The position numbers were made by a program, and so were the translations under genes. This document shows positions 16,193 to 24,420 of a DNA stretch of 64,000 bases, in pieces. The number at the start of each line of letters is the position of its first letter. Position 1 is the first letter of the stretch. The notes under the pieces are model-generated. The model saw only the letters and a list, made by a program, of their open reading frames with translations, was not told the origin of the DNA and ran no database searches. The DNA comes from Actinomadura macrotermitis. Its GTDB lineage: Bacteria; Actinomycetota; Actinomycetes; Streptosporangiales; Streptosporangiaceae. The stretch spans positions 930,001-994,000 of the forward strand of contig NZ_WEGH01000001.1 in the NCBI RefSeq assembly GCF_009604375.1, written 5' to 3'.

Positions 16193-17572
16193 GCGGGGTC
16201 TCTCGCCGACAGGCTGCGGGCCGAGGTGCACCGGATGCGGCCCGGCGAGCGGCTGCCGTCCAGCCGGGCGCTGATGGAGCGGCACAAGGTCAGCCCGGTC
16301 ACGGTGACCCGGGCGCTCGGGCTGCTGGCCGCCGAGGGCCTGGTGGTGACCCGGCCCGGCGCCGGCGCGTTCGCCGCCGAGCGGCCCGCGCCCGCGCCCG
16401 AGCCCGCCGACCTCGGCTGGCAGGCGGTCGCGCTCGGCCACCGCGCGGTGGACGCGAGCGGGGTGTCCTGGCTGCTCACCCCGCCGCCCGAGGGCACGAT
16501 CGCGCTGAGCGGCGGCTACCTGCACCCCTCGCTGCAGCCCCGGCAGGCGCTCGCCGGGGCGGCGGCGCGCGCCGCGCGGCGCCCGGACGCCTGGGACCTG
16601 CCGCCGCTCAGCGGGCTCGCCGAGCTGCGCACCTGGTTCGCCCGCACGGCCGGGGGCGCGGCCGGCCCCGCCGACGTGGTGCTCACCGGCGGCGGCCAGC
16701 AGTCGCTGACCACGGTGCTCACCGCACTGCTACCGCCGGGATCACCGCTGCTGGTGGAGTCGCCGACCTACCTCGGCGTGCTGGCGATCGCGCGGGCCTG
16801 CGGGCTGCAGCCGGTGCCGGTCCCGATCGACCAGGAGGGGCTGCGGCCCGACCTGCTCGCCGAGGCGTTCGCGATGACCGGCGCCCGCGTGGTGTGCTGC
16901 CAGCCGACCTTCCACAACCCCACCGGCGCGCTGATGGGCGCCGAGCGGCGGGCCCGGGTGCTGGCGGTCGCGCGCGCCGCCGGGGCGTTCGTGATCGAGG
17001 ACGACTTCGCCCGCCACCTGGCCATCGAGCCCGTCCCGCCGCCGCTCGCCGCGCTGGACGGCGACGGCCGGGTGGTGCACATCGCCTCGCTCACCAAGGT
17101 CACCGCGCCGAGCCTGCGGCTGGCCGCGGTGATCGCGCGCGGCCCGGTGGGCGAGCGGATCCGCGCCACCCAGCTGGTGACCGACTTCTTCCCGGCCCGG
17201 CCGCTCCAGGAGACCGTGCTGGAGCTGGTCAGCTCCCCGGCCTGGCCGCGGCACCTGCGGACGGTGCGCACCGCGCTGAAGTCGCGGCGCGACGCCCTGC
17301 GGGACGCGCTCGCGCGGGAGCTGCCGGAGCTGGGCGTGTCCCGCCCGGCGGGCGGCATGCACCTGTGGGCCCGGCTGCCGGACGGCACCGACGACGTGGC
17401 GCTCGCCGAGGCGGCCCTGCGCGCCGGGGTGCTGGTCAGCGCGGGCCGCATGTTCTTCCCCGCCGAGCCCCCGGCGCCGCACCTGCGGATCAGCTACGGC
17501 AACGCGGCGTCCGAGGCCGAGCTCGCCGAGGGCGTGCGGCGGCTCGCGCCCCTGATCCGGCGAGCCGCCTGA
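16175..17572 (+). CDS. MocR/GntR family PLP-dependent transcriptional regulator
   Basis: The 465-residue protein fuses an N-terminal GntR winged helix (residues 5-70, PGERLPSSRALMERHKVSPV) to a fold-type I aminotransferase-like domain (about 110-465). The PLP lysine lies in IASLTKVTAPSLRLA, and the preceding acidic motif is VIEDDFARHL. MocR proteins usually sense PLP or an amino compound rather than transaminate. No ribosome site precedes the ATG, so the mRNA may be leaderless. A later ATG (codon 21) would remove part of the first DNA-binding helix. It is divergent from its probable target, the EamA transporter. Confidence 0.88.
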   Translation: MHQDSSAGSLADRLRAEVHRMRPGERLPSSRALMERHKVSPVTVTRALGLLAAEGLVVTRPGAGAFAAERPAPAPEPADLGWQAVALGHRAVDASGVSWLLTPPPEGTIALSGGYLHPSLQPRQALAGAAARAARRPDAWDLPPLSGLAELRTWFARTAGGAAGPADVVLTGGGQQSLTTVLTALLPPGSPLLVESPTYLGVLAIARACGLQPVPVPIDQEGLRPDLLAEAFAMTGARVVCCQPTFHNPTGALMGAERRARVLAVARAAGAFVIEDDFARHLAIEPVPPPLAALDGDGRVVHIASLTKVTAPSLRLAAVIARGPVGERIRATQLVTDFFPARPLQETVLELVSSPAWPRHLRTVRTALKSRRDALRDALARELPELGVSRPAGGMHLWARLPDGTDDVALAEAALRAGVLVSAGRMFFPAEPPAPHLRISYGNAASEAELAEGVRRLAPLIRRAA

Positions 17573-17601
17573 ACCACCGGCCGTCTGAACCACCGGCCGC
17601 C
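17565..17601. repeat. 16-bp tandem repeat between convergent genes
   Basis: CCGCCTGAACCACCGG (17565-17580) is followed directly by CCGTCTGAACCACCGG (17581-17596), one mismatch, and a partial third unit CCGCCTGG. The first copy includes the stop codon of the MocR gene. It looks like a recent slippage duplication. Confidence 0.7.
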
Positions 17602-17604
17602 TGG

Positions 17605-17970
17605 TCAGGAGGCGGTGCAGAGGCAGAACTCGTTGCCCTCGGGGTCGCGCCAGACCTGGAAGGGCTTGTCCGGGTTGTTGCCCATCGGCTCGCCCAGCGG
17701 CGTGGCGCCGAGCTCGCGCGCCCGCTCCCCCGCCGCGCGGACGTCGAGGACGTCGAAGTCCAGGTGGAGCCGGTTCTTGCTCTTCTTGCCCTCGGGGACC
17801 CGCTGGAAGGACAGCGTCGCCCCGCCCGGGTGCAGGGGCTCCAGGTCGAGCCAGTCCTCCTCGCGGGAGGTGACCTTCATCCCGAGCAGCCCGCCCCAGA
17901 AGGCGGCCATCACCTCCAGGTCCGCGCAGTCGAACACGACGCCGTTGAGCTTGGGCGGTGCGGTCGTCAT
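17605..17970 (-). CDS. VOC family (glyoxalase/bleomycin-resistance fold) protein
   Basis: The 121-residue protein is a two-module VOC fold: LNGVVFDCADLEVMAAFWGGLLGM in the first half (only part conserved) and LHLDFDVLDVRAAGERARELGA then DPEGNEFCL in the second. Such proteins bind metal through His/Glu residues and act as isomerases, dioxygenases or antibiotic-binding proteins; the specific role is unknown. The ATG at 17970 has AGGGAAGGGA before it, so the upstream GTG/ATG in frame is rejected. It is divergent from the CGNR gene and may share control with it. Confidence 0.85.
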   Translation of the reverse strand: MTTAPPKLNGVVFDCADLEVMAAFWGGLLGMKVTSREEDWLDLEPLHPGGATLSFQRVPEGKKSKNRLHLDFDVLDVRAAGERARELGATPLGEPMGNNPDKPFQVWRDPEGNEFCLCTAS

Positions 17971-18094
17971 CGGGTTCCCTTCCCTCGGTTTCGACACCGG
18001 CTAAACCGTAACGCCGGTGTTCTCCGGCGCGCAACCGGCCAACACGGAATACCGGTGTCAGCTTGGTAAGGTGCAGGTGAGGGCGGGAGAGTCG

Positions 18095-18625
18095 ATGATC
18101 GAGACCGAGGCGGCACTGCTGCTGCGCGACTTCGTGAACACGCTCGACGTCGAGGTCGCCGCCGACGAGATCGCCACACCCGGCCGACTGGCCGACTGGC
18201 TGGCCGGGCGCGGGCTCGTCCCCGCCGGGACCACGGCGGCGGCCGGCGACCTGGCCCGCGCGGTGACGCTGCGCGAAGGACTGCGCGCCGCGATGCTCGG
18301 GCACCACGGGCCCGCGCCCGCCGAGCTGCCCGCCGGCCTGGCCGAGGCCCTCGCCGCCCTGCCGCTGCGCGTCGTGCTGACCGGCGAGCGCCCCGCGCTG
18401 GCGCCGCTCGCCACCGGGGCGGGCGCCGGGCTGGCCCGGATCGCCGCCGCCATCGTGGACTCCGCCGCCGACGGGAGCTGGCCGCGCCTGAAGGTCTGCC
18501 AGGAGGGCACCTGCGCCTGGGCGTTCCTGGACACCTCCAAGAACCGCTCCCGCACCTGGTGCTCCATGCGGGTCTGCGGCAACCGCACCAAGACCCGCGC
18601 CTACCGCGCCCGCCAGAAGACCTAG
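18095..18625 (+). CDS. CGNR zinc-finger (ABATE) regulatory protein
   Basis: The 176-residue protein has an N-terminal ABATE stress domain (LLRDFVNTLDVE) and a C-terminal CGNR zinc finger. The finger shows CQEGTCAWAFLDTSKN, WCSMRVCGNR and TKTRAYRAR, with four cysteines for zinc and a basic tail for nucleic acid. Members are presumed transcription factors linked to stress or detoxification, and the divergent VOC gene is a plausible target. The ATG at 18095 follows GGCGGGAGA. A hairpin overlaps its stop codon. Confidence 0.88.
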   Translation: MIETEAALLLRDFVNTLDVEVAADEIATPGRLADWLAGRGLVPAGTTAAAGDLARAVTLREGLRAAMLGHHGPAPAELPAGLAEALAALPLRVVLTGERPALAPLATGAGAGLARIAAAIVDSAADGSWPRLKVCQEGTCAWAFLDTSKNRSRTWCSMRVCGNRTKTRAYRARQKT

Positions 18626-18645
18626 GGTGGGTGCCCACCCCTAGG
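18621..18645 (+). terminator. Hairpin overlapping the CGNR stop codon
   Basis: CCTAGGGTGGG and CCCACCCCTAGG pair with one bulged C and a two- to three-base loop. The structure covers the CGNR stop (TAG) and ends just before the ribosome site of the acetyltransferase gene. It could terminate, or hold the next gene under translational control. Confidence 0.5.
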
Positions 18646-18662
18646 AGAGGACGTGGGAGGCC

Positions 18663-19229
18663 ATGGCCGATGCAGGCGTACGGCCCGCCCGGCGCGCGGA
18701 CGCCGCCGCCGTCGCCGACATCCAGGTGCGGGCCTGGCGGCAGGGCTACCGCGACCTGCTGCCCGCCGCCGCGCTGGAGCAGGTGACCAGCGACGACGCC
18801 CGCGCCGCGTGGCGGGAGCGCTGGACCGAGGCGGTCGCCGCCCCGCCGAGCCCCCGGCACCGGCTGCTGGTCGCGGTCGCCAACGACCTGGTGGTCGGGT
18901 TCGCCGCGCACGGCCCGGCCGAGGACCCCGGCGACGACCCGGCCGTCACCGCCGAGCTGCTGACCCTGCTGGTCGACCCGCTGCACACCCGCGCCGGGCA
19001 CGGCAGCCGGCTGCTCGCGGCCACCGTCGACCTGCTGCGCGAGGACGGCACCGAGACGTTGGTCACCTGGGCGTTCGAGGGCGACCGGGTGCTGCGCGGG
19101 TTCCTCGGGACGGCGGGGTGGGCGCCGGACGGCACCGCGCGCGACCTGGACATGGGCGAGCCGGTTCGGCAGATCCGGCTGCACACCGATATCACCACGG
19201 GCATCACCACGGGGGACGCCGGGAGCTGA
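18663..19229 (+). CDS. GNAT family N-acetyltransferase
   Basis: The 188-residue protein is a single GNAT domain that would transfer acetyl from acetyl-CoA to an amine. The N-terminal RRADAAAVADIQVRAWRQGY is typical of the family, and the acetyl-CoA loop is in VDPLHTRAGHGSRLLAAT (R/Q-x-x-G-x-G/A variant RAGHGS). Then follows LVTWAFEGDRVLRGFLGTAGW. The substrate is unknown. GGGAGG precedes the ATG. It follows the CGNR gene by 37 bases on the same strand and precedes an MFS exporter. Confidence 0.88.
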   Translation: MADAGVRPARRADAAAVADIQVRAWRQGYRDLLPAAALEQVTSDDARAAWRERWTEAVAAPPSPRHRLLVAVANDLVVGFAAHGPAEDPGDDPAVTAELLTLLVDPLHTRAGHGSRLLAATVDLLREDGTETLVTWAFEGDRVLRGFLGTAGWAPDGTARDLDMGEPVRQIRLHTDITTGITTGDAGS

Positions 19230-19279
19230 AGGGCGGGGCCGGTGAGGGGCATCGGCCACCCGGGCCTACTGTTGAGGAC

Positions 19280-20923
19280 GTGCCCGAGACCACCTCTCTG
19301 ACGCCGCCGCACGCCCGCGCGGCGGCCGCCGCGTCCGGCCGGCGCCGCTGGCTCGCCGTGGTCGTCATCAGCCTCGGCGTCTCGCTGATCATCGTGGACG
19401 CCACCATCGTCGGCGTGCTGCTCCCGCGGATCGTCACGGGGCTGGACCTCACCACCACCGACGCCGAGTGGGCCACCTCGGTCTACTCGCTGGTGTTCGC
19501 CGCGCTGCTCATCCCGTTCGGCCGGGCCGGCGACCTGTTCGGCCGCCGCCGCATGTTCGTCCTCGGCGCGGCGGTGTTCACCCTCGCCAGCCTCGGCGTC
19601 GCGGCCGCGCAGGGCAGCACGTCCCTGATCGGCGCGCGCGCCCTGCAGGGCGTCGGCGCCTCGATGGTGCTGCCGGCCGCGCTGTCCACCCTGAACGGCA
19701 TGTTCACCGGGCGGGAGCGGGCGGCGGCGTTCGGCGTCTGGGGCGCGATGATCAGCGGCATGGCCGCGCTCGGCCCGCTGCTCGGCGGCGCGGTCGCGAC
19801 CGGCGGCGGCTGGCGCTGGGCGTTCGGGATCAACCTGCCGCTCGGCGCGCTGCTCATCGCCGCGGCGCTGGCGCTGCTGCCCGAGACCCGGCAGGCCGGG
19901 GCGGGCGGGCCGCGCGGGATCGACTGGGCCGGCGCGGTGCTGTCGGCCCTCGGCCTCGGCATGCTCGTGTGCGGGCTGATCGAGGGCCAGACCTACGGGT
20001 GGTGGGCGCCGACCCGCGCGCAGTCGATCGCCGGGCTGTCCCCGGTGCCGGTCATCCTGGCCATCGGGGTGCTGCTCGTCGCCGCGCTGGTGGTGGTGGA
20101 GCGGGCGCGCGCGGCGGCGGGCAAGGCGGTCATGCTCGACCTGGCGCTGTTCCGCATCCCTAACTTCCGGCACGGCAACCTGGCCTCCGCGCTGATCAAC
20201 GTCGGCGAGCTCGGCCTGGTGTTCGTGCTGCCGCTGTTCCTGCTCGGCGTGCACGGCACGTCCCCGATCCAGATCAGCGTCGCGATCCTGCCGCTGGCGG
20301 TCGGCGCGTTCCTGTCCGGCGGGTACGCCGGCAGGCTCGCCGCCAAGCGCGGCGCGCACCGGGTCGTGCAGATCGGCATGGTGCTGGAGGTGCTGGCCGT
20401 CCTCGGCCTCGCCTTCGCGGTGTCGGCGACCACCACCGGCTTCGGCGTCGCGCCCTGGATGCTCGTTTACGGCGTCGGCCTCGGCCTCACCTCGGCGCAG
20501 CTCACCAACGTGTCGCTGGCCGACGTGCCGCCCGCGCAGGCCGGGCAGGCGTCCGGCACCCAGTCCACCGCCCGGCAGGTCGGCGCGGCGCTCGGCATCG
20601 CGCTGATCGGGACGGTGTTCGCCACCAGCCTCGGGCACACCATGGCGGGCCGGCTGGCGGACGCCGGGCTGCCGCCCGAGCGGAGCGCCGCCGTCGCGCA
20701 CGAGCTGCGCGAGAGCGCCGGGACCTACGCCCGCGAGCTGCACACCGCGCCGGGCCGGGCCGCCGAGGCCCACGCCGCCGACGAGAGCCTCGCGGTCGCC
20801 ACCCGGCGCGGCGCGCTCGTCATCGCGGCGATCCTCGCCGGCGGGCTGGTGCTGTCGCTGCGGCTCCGCCCGGCCGCCCCGCGCCCGAGCAGTGATCGCC
20901 GTCCGGAAGAATCGAAGCGCTAG
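19280..20923 (+). CDS. DHA2-family MFS drug exporter (EmrB/QacA type)
   Basis: The 547-residue protein has about fourteen membrane helices, as expected for the DHA2 branch of proton-coupled drug exporters. Motif C-like sequence lies in ISGMAALGPLLGGAVA; motif A is FGRAGDLFGRRRMF; the acidic residue in SLIIVDATIVGVLLP is the usual helix-1 proton site. The GTG at 19280 follows TTGAGGAC and begins VPETTSLTPP; the frame is open upstream but lacks coding character. Substrate is unknown. It may be cotranscribed with the acetyltransferase 50 bases upstream. Confidence 0.88.
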   Translation: MPETTSLTPPHARAAAAASGRRRWLAVVVISLGVSLIIVDATIVGVLLPRIVTGLDLTTTDAEWATSVYSLVFAALLIPFGRAGDLFGRRRMFVLGAAVFTLASLGVAAAQGSTSLIGARALQGVGASMVLPAALSTLNGMFTGRERAAAFGVWGAMISGMAALGPLLGGAVATGGGWRWAFGINLPLGALLIAAALALLPETRQAGAGGPRGIDWAGAVLSALGLGMLVCGLIEGQTYGWWAPTRAQSIAGLSPVPVILAIGVLLVAALVVVERARAAAGKAVMLDLALFRIPNFRHGNLASALINVGELGLVFVLPLFLLGVHGTSPIQISVAILPLAVGAFLSGGYAGRLAAKRGAHRVVQIGMVLEVLAVLGLAFAVSATTTGFGVAPWMLVYGVGLGLTSAQLTNVSLADVPPAQAGQASGTQSTARQVGAALGIALIGTVFATSLGHTMAGRLADAGLPPERSAAVAHELRESAGTYARELHTAPGRAAEAHAADESLAVATRRGALVIAAILAGGLVLSLRLRPAAPRPSSDRRPEESKR

Positions 20924-20958
20924 AGCTCCCTGTCGCCCCAGAGAACGAACGGTAACCA

Positions 20959-21825
20959 GTGGCCACGCTTTCCCAATGGGTCGCCGGATCCCGGCCCCGC
21001 ACCCTGCCCACCTCGCTCGTGCCGGTCGTCGTCGGCACCGGCGTCGCGATCGGCGCGGACCACGCGGTCTGGTGGCGCGCCCTGCTCGCCGCGTTCGTCG
21101 CGCTCGTCCTGCAGATCGGCGTGAACTTCTCCAACGACTACAGCGACGGCGTGCGCGGCACCGACGAGGAGCGCGTCGGGCCGCTCCGGCTGGTCGGGTC
21201 CAAGGTGGCCCGGCCCAAGCAGGTGCTCGCCGCCGCGCTCGGCTCGTTCGCGCTCGCCGCGGTGGCGGGCCTGGTGCTGGCCGCGGTCACCTCGTGGTGG
21301 CTGCTGCTGGTCGGCGCGCTCGCGATCGTCGCCGCCTGGTTCTACACCGGCGGCAAGACCCCCTACGGCTACCGGGCGCTCGGCGAGATCTCGGTGTTCG
21401 TGTTCTTCGGCCTGGTCGCGGTCGTCGGCACCGTGTACGTGCAGGTCGAGCGCGTCCCGGGGGTGGCGTGGGCGGCGGCGGTGCCGATCGGCCTGCTCGC
21501 CTGCGGGCTGCTGGTGGTCAACAACCTGCGCGACATCCCGACCGACCGGGTCGCGGGCAAGCGCACCCTCGCGGTGGTGCTCGGCGACCGGTGGACGCGC
21601 ATCCTGTACGCGGCCTGCACCGCGCTGCCGTTCATGTTCGTGCTCGCGCTCGCCGCCGTGCACCCGTGGGCGCTGCTCGCGCTGCTGGCGGCGCCGCTGT
21701 CGGTGCCGCCCACGCAGAAGGTGCTGCAGGGCGCGAACGGCCCGTTCCTCATCCCGGTGCTGGGCGAGACGGCCCGGCTGCAGATCGCCTACGGGGTGCT
21801 GCTGGCCGTCGGCCTCGCGCTCTGA
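20959..21825 (+). CDS. menA: 1,4-dihydroxy-2-naphthoate polyprenyltransferase
   Basis: MenA joins the naphthoate head group to the polyprenyl chain in menaquinone synthesis, in the membrane. The 288-residue UbiA-family protein shows the first aspartate motif in NFSNDYSDGVRGTDEERVG and the second in NNLRDIPTDRVAGKRT, with eight to nine helices. The start is GTG (GTGGCCACGCTT). No other men gene is in the window, so it is detached from the pathway. Its 3' end overlaps the convergent membrane-protein gene by 37 bases. Confidence 0.93.
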   Translation: MATLSQWVAGSRPRTLPTSLVPVVVGTGVAIGADHAVWWRALLAAFVALVLQIGVNFSNDYSDGVRGTDEERVGPLRLVGSKVARPKQVLAAALGSFALAAVAGLVLAAVTSWWLLLVGALAIVAAWFYTGGKTPYGYRALGEISVFVFFGLVAVVGTVYVQVERVPGVAWAAAVPIGLLACGLLVVNNLRDIPTDRVAGKRTLAVVLGDRWTRILYAACTALPFMFVLALAAVHPWALLALLAAPLSVPPTQKVLQGANGPFLIPVLGETARLQIAYGVLLAVGLAL

Positions 21826-22775
21826 CGCTCGGCCAGGAAGAACGCCCCGGCCAGGCCGGTGACCAGGCCGCCGAGCACGCCGCACAGCAGCGCCAGGCCG
21901 GTGAGCGGGGTGGACCGGGCGTCCAGGAAGTCCGGCGTCCCGACCGTGATGATCAGCATGTACAGCGACCAGGCGAACGTGGCGCCCGCCCCGGTCCAGG
22001 CGGCCAGGACCGGGACGTACAGCCGGCCGCCCCGGCGGTGCACGATCGCCAGCAGCCCGGCGGCGCCGGCGAGGGCCAGCAGGCCGTAGGCGCCCGCCAC
22101 GGTCCGCTGGGTGATGTTCATGCCCTCGCCCGCCGGCTGCCCCGCTGTGCCGCCACAGGCCCACACGAGCTGCAGCGCGGCGTAGGCCAGGGTGGGCACG
22201 GCGGCCGCGTGCGCGAGGAAGGCCTGCACGGCGTGGGTCGCGCCCCGGGGGACGTCGGCGGTGCGCAGGGCGAAGACGTCCGCCCAGCGGAGGCGGGCGT
22301 ACGGCACGAACGCCGTCAGCAGGCCGAGGCCCTGGCAGGTGAAGCCGCCGTAGACCATGGCGTACACCCAGCCCTGCAGGCCGCCGGCCGAGCCGCGCAC
22401 CGGGGCCGTCCCGTCGATCAGCGCCTGCAGCACCGTGCCGAGCGGCACGCCGAGGACGATCGGGGCGAGCAGGCCGGTGCCGAACCAGATCGGCACGACC
22501 ACCAGCCAGGCCGGCAGGCGCCGCCCCCAGGCGAAGGTGAAGGCGAGCGCGGCGCCGACGGCGACGGCGTCCATGCCCATCGTGACCGCGTTGCCGACCG
22601 CGAGCGCGGAGCCGCGCGCGGCCGCGGCGTCGTTCCAGCCGACCGTGGAACCCGACAGCCAGGCGATCTTCAGGACGAGGTAGGGCACGCAGGCGGCGAT
22701 CGTCGCCGCGCAGACGGCGACGCGGAACCGGCCGGGCCCGGCGCTCCCGAGCGGGGTGAAGACGGTCGTGGTCAT
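21789..22775 (-). CDS. Multi-pass membrane protein of unknown function
   Basis: The 328-residue product starts MTTTVFTPLG and has about nine predicted membrane helices (examples VAVCAATIAACVPYLVLKIAW and LALLCGVLGGLVTGLAGAFF). No transport or enzyme signature is evident, and I do not recognise the family. The ATG at 22775 is the first start that gives normal codon use; the frame is open far upstream into ung on the other frame, which is shadow. Its last 37 bases overlap menA tail to tail, so the two transcripts would be mutually antisense at their ends. Confidence 0.7.
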   Translation of the reverse strand: MTTTVFTPLGSAGPGRFRVAVCAATIAACVPYLVLKIAWLSGSTVGWNDAAAARGSALAVGNAVTMGMDAVAVGAALAFTFAWGRRLPAWLVVVPIWFGTGLLAPIVLGVPLGTVLQALIDGTAPVRGSAGGLQGWVYAMVYGGFTCQGLGLLTAFVPYARLRWADVFALRTADVPRGATHAVQAFLAHAAAVPTLAYAALQLVWACGGTAGQPAGEGMNITQRTVAGAYGLLALAGAAGLLAIVHRRGGRLYVPVLAAWTGAGATFAWSLYMLIITVGTPDFLDARSTPLTGLALLCGVLGGLVTGLAGAFFLAERQSARPTASSTP

Positions 22776-22827
22776 GCCGCCAAGGCTCGCGCGGGCGCCC
22801 GCCAAGGCACCTCCCGCCGGCCGGTGA

Positions 22828-22855
22828 ACCGCCTCCCCCGCGCGGGGGAGGCGGT
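22828..22855 (-). terminator. Hairpin terminator after ung
   Basis: ACCGCCTCCCCC and GGGGGAGGCGGT form a perfect 12-bp stem with loop GCGC, nine bases past the ung stop. It separates ung from the membrane-protein gene on the same strand. Confidence 0.8.
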
Positions 22856-22864
22856 CCGTAGGGG

Positions 22865-23551
22865 TCACTCCGCCGCGGTCGACCAGTCGATCTCGGGCTC
22901 GCCGGCGTCGGCGAGGGCCTTGTTGACCGCGCTGAACGGCTTGGTGCCGAAGAACTTCTTGGCGCTCAGCGGGCTCGGGTGCGCCGACTCGATCACGGTG
23001 TGCTGGACCCCGGTGATCAGCCGGGCCTTCTTGCGCGCGTAGGCGCCCCACAGCACGAACACCACCCGGTCGGACTTGTCGTTCAGCGCCCGGATCGCGG
23101 CGTCGGTGAAGTCCTCCCAGCCCTTGTTCGCGTGCGACCCGGCGTCGCCGGCGCGGACCGTCAGCACCGCGTTCAGCAGCAGCACGCCCTGGTCGGCCCA
23201 CGGGGTGAGGTCGCCGCTCGGGTTGACCGGCGTCTCCAGGTCGGCCGCCATCTCCTTGTAGATGTTGCGCAGCGACGGCGGGATGCGCACGCCCTCGCGC
23301 ACGCTGAAGCTCAGCCCGTGCGCCTGCCCCGGCCCGTGGTAGGGGTCCTGGCCGAGGATCAGCACCCGGGCCTTGTCGTACGGGCAGTGCCGGAAGGCGT
23401 TGAACAGATCCTCCTGCGGCGGGTACACCGTCTGCTCCGCGTACTCCCGGGCGACGAAGTCGCCGAGAGCGGCGGTGGCGGACGGGTCGAGAAGAGGTTC
23501 GAGCCGTTCCCGCCAGTCGGCGGGGAGCAGCTCCATCAGGTCGAGGGCCAT
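22865..23551 (-). CDS. ung: Uracil-DNA glycosylase, family 1
   Basis: The 228-residue enzyme removes uracil from DNA in base excision repair. The catalytic water-activating loop GQDPYHGPGQAHGLSFS and the minor-groove intercalation loop HPSPLSAKKF, with its catalytic histidine, are intact; LLLNAVLTV is the uracil-binding strand. The ATG at 23551 (MALDLMELLP) is preferred to an in-frame codon at 23581. It is divergent from modA with an 82-bp intergenic region, and a strong terminator follows. Confidence 0.95.
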   Translation of the reverse strand: MALDLMELLPADWRERLEPLLDPSATAALGDFVAREYAEQTVYPPQEDLFNAFRHCPYDKARVLILGQDPYHGPGQAHGLSFSVREGVRIPPSLRNIYKEMAADLETPVNPSGDLTPWADQGVLLLNAVLTVRAGDAGSHANKGWEDFTDAAIRALNDKSDRVVFVLWGAYARKKARLITGVQHTVIESAHPSPLSAKKFFGTKPFSAVNKALADAGEPEIDWSTAAE

Positions 23552-23619
23552 GCGGGAAACCCTAGTCAATGGCACTGACACGCCAGGCCCGAATCACCGG
23601 TCCGAAAAGGTCCCGACCC

Positions 23620-23633
23620 TAAGATGACGTCAT
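23620..23633 (+). promoter_or_regulatory. Candidate -10 and palindrome at the modA start
   Basis: TAAGAT (23620-23625) fits a -10 hexamer only eight bases before the modA ATG, so the message is probably leaderless. The perfect palindrome ATGACGTCAT (23624-23633) overlaps the hexamer and abuts the start codon, so a bound regulator would block initiation. No clear -35 was found. Confidence 0.5.
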
Positions 23634-24416
23634 ATGCCCGACTCCCCCCGGTGGCGGCGCGGCGTCGCGTCCGCCGTGCTCGTCCTGCTCGGCCTCGGCG
23701 CGTCCGCGCAGGGCTGCGGCGGCTCCCCCGCGCCCGTGACGCTGACCGTGCTGGCCGCCTCGTCGCTGACCGAGGCGATGGGCGAGCTCGGCGCCGCCTA
23801 CGGCCGGTCCCATCCGCGGGTGCGGGTGCGCGCCGAGTTCGGCGGCTCGCAGGAGATGGCGGACCGGCTCGCCGACCGGCAGCGCGCCGACGTGCTGGTG
23901 ACCGCCGACGACGCGGCCATGGACAAGGCCGCCGACTACCTGACCGGGCGCCGCCGGGTCGTCGCGCACAACTCGCTGACGATCGCGGTGCAGCCCGGCA
24001 ACCCGCAGCGGATCCGGGGCCTGGCGAGCCTGGCCCGCCCCGGCCTGCGGATCGCGGTCGGCGCGGCGGCCGTCCCGGTCGGCCGCTACACCCGGCAGGT
24101 CTTCGCCAAGGCGGGGCTCGGGGTGCACTGGTCGTCGGAGGAGATCAGCGCCCGCGCGGTGCTGGACCGGGTCCGCGCGGGCGAGGCCGACGCCGGCCTG
24201 GTCTACATCACCGACCTGCGCTCGGCGGGCGCGGCGGCGGCCAGCGTCGCGATCCCGGCCGAGCAGAACGTCACCGCGACCTATCCGGCGTCGGTGGTGA
24301 AGGACACCGCGCACGAGGACGAGGCCAAGGCGTTCGTGGCGTGGCTGGCCTCCCCCGAGGCGGCCCGGCTGTTCAACCGGTGCGGGTTCGCCACGCCGGT
24401 CGCACCGCAGCGGTGA
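23634..24416 (+). CDS. modA: Molybdate ABC transporter substrate-binding lipoprotein
   Basis: The 260-residue protein is a ModA-type periplasmic-binding fold. Residues 1-28 are a lipoprotein signal ending near Cys28 (ASAQGC); VLAASSLTEAM is the oxyanion-binding first loop, SQEMADRLADRQRADVLVTAD follows in part, and VGRYTRQVF and AGLVYITDL are later ModA motifs. It would bind molybdate or tungstate outside the cell for a ModBC permease. No modB or modC gene is adjacent; downstream is a convergent gene only four bases away. The transporter partner must be elsewhere, or this is an orphan receptor. Confidence 0.88.
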   Translation: MPDSPRWRRGVASAVLVLLGLGASAQGCGGSPAPVTLTVLAASSLTEAMGELGAAYGRSHPRVRVRAEFGGSQEMADRLADRQRADVLVTADDAAMDKAADYLTGRRRVVAHNSLTIAVQPGNPQRIRGLASLARPGLRIAVGAAAVPVGRYTRQVFAKAGLGVHWSSEEISARAVLDRVRAGEADAGLVYITDLRSAGAAAASVAIPAEQNVTATYPASVVKDTAHEDEAKAFVAWLASPEAARLFNRCGFATPVAPQR

Positions 24417-24420
24417 GCCC

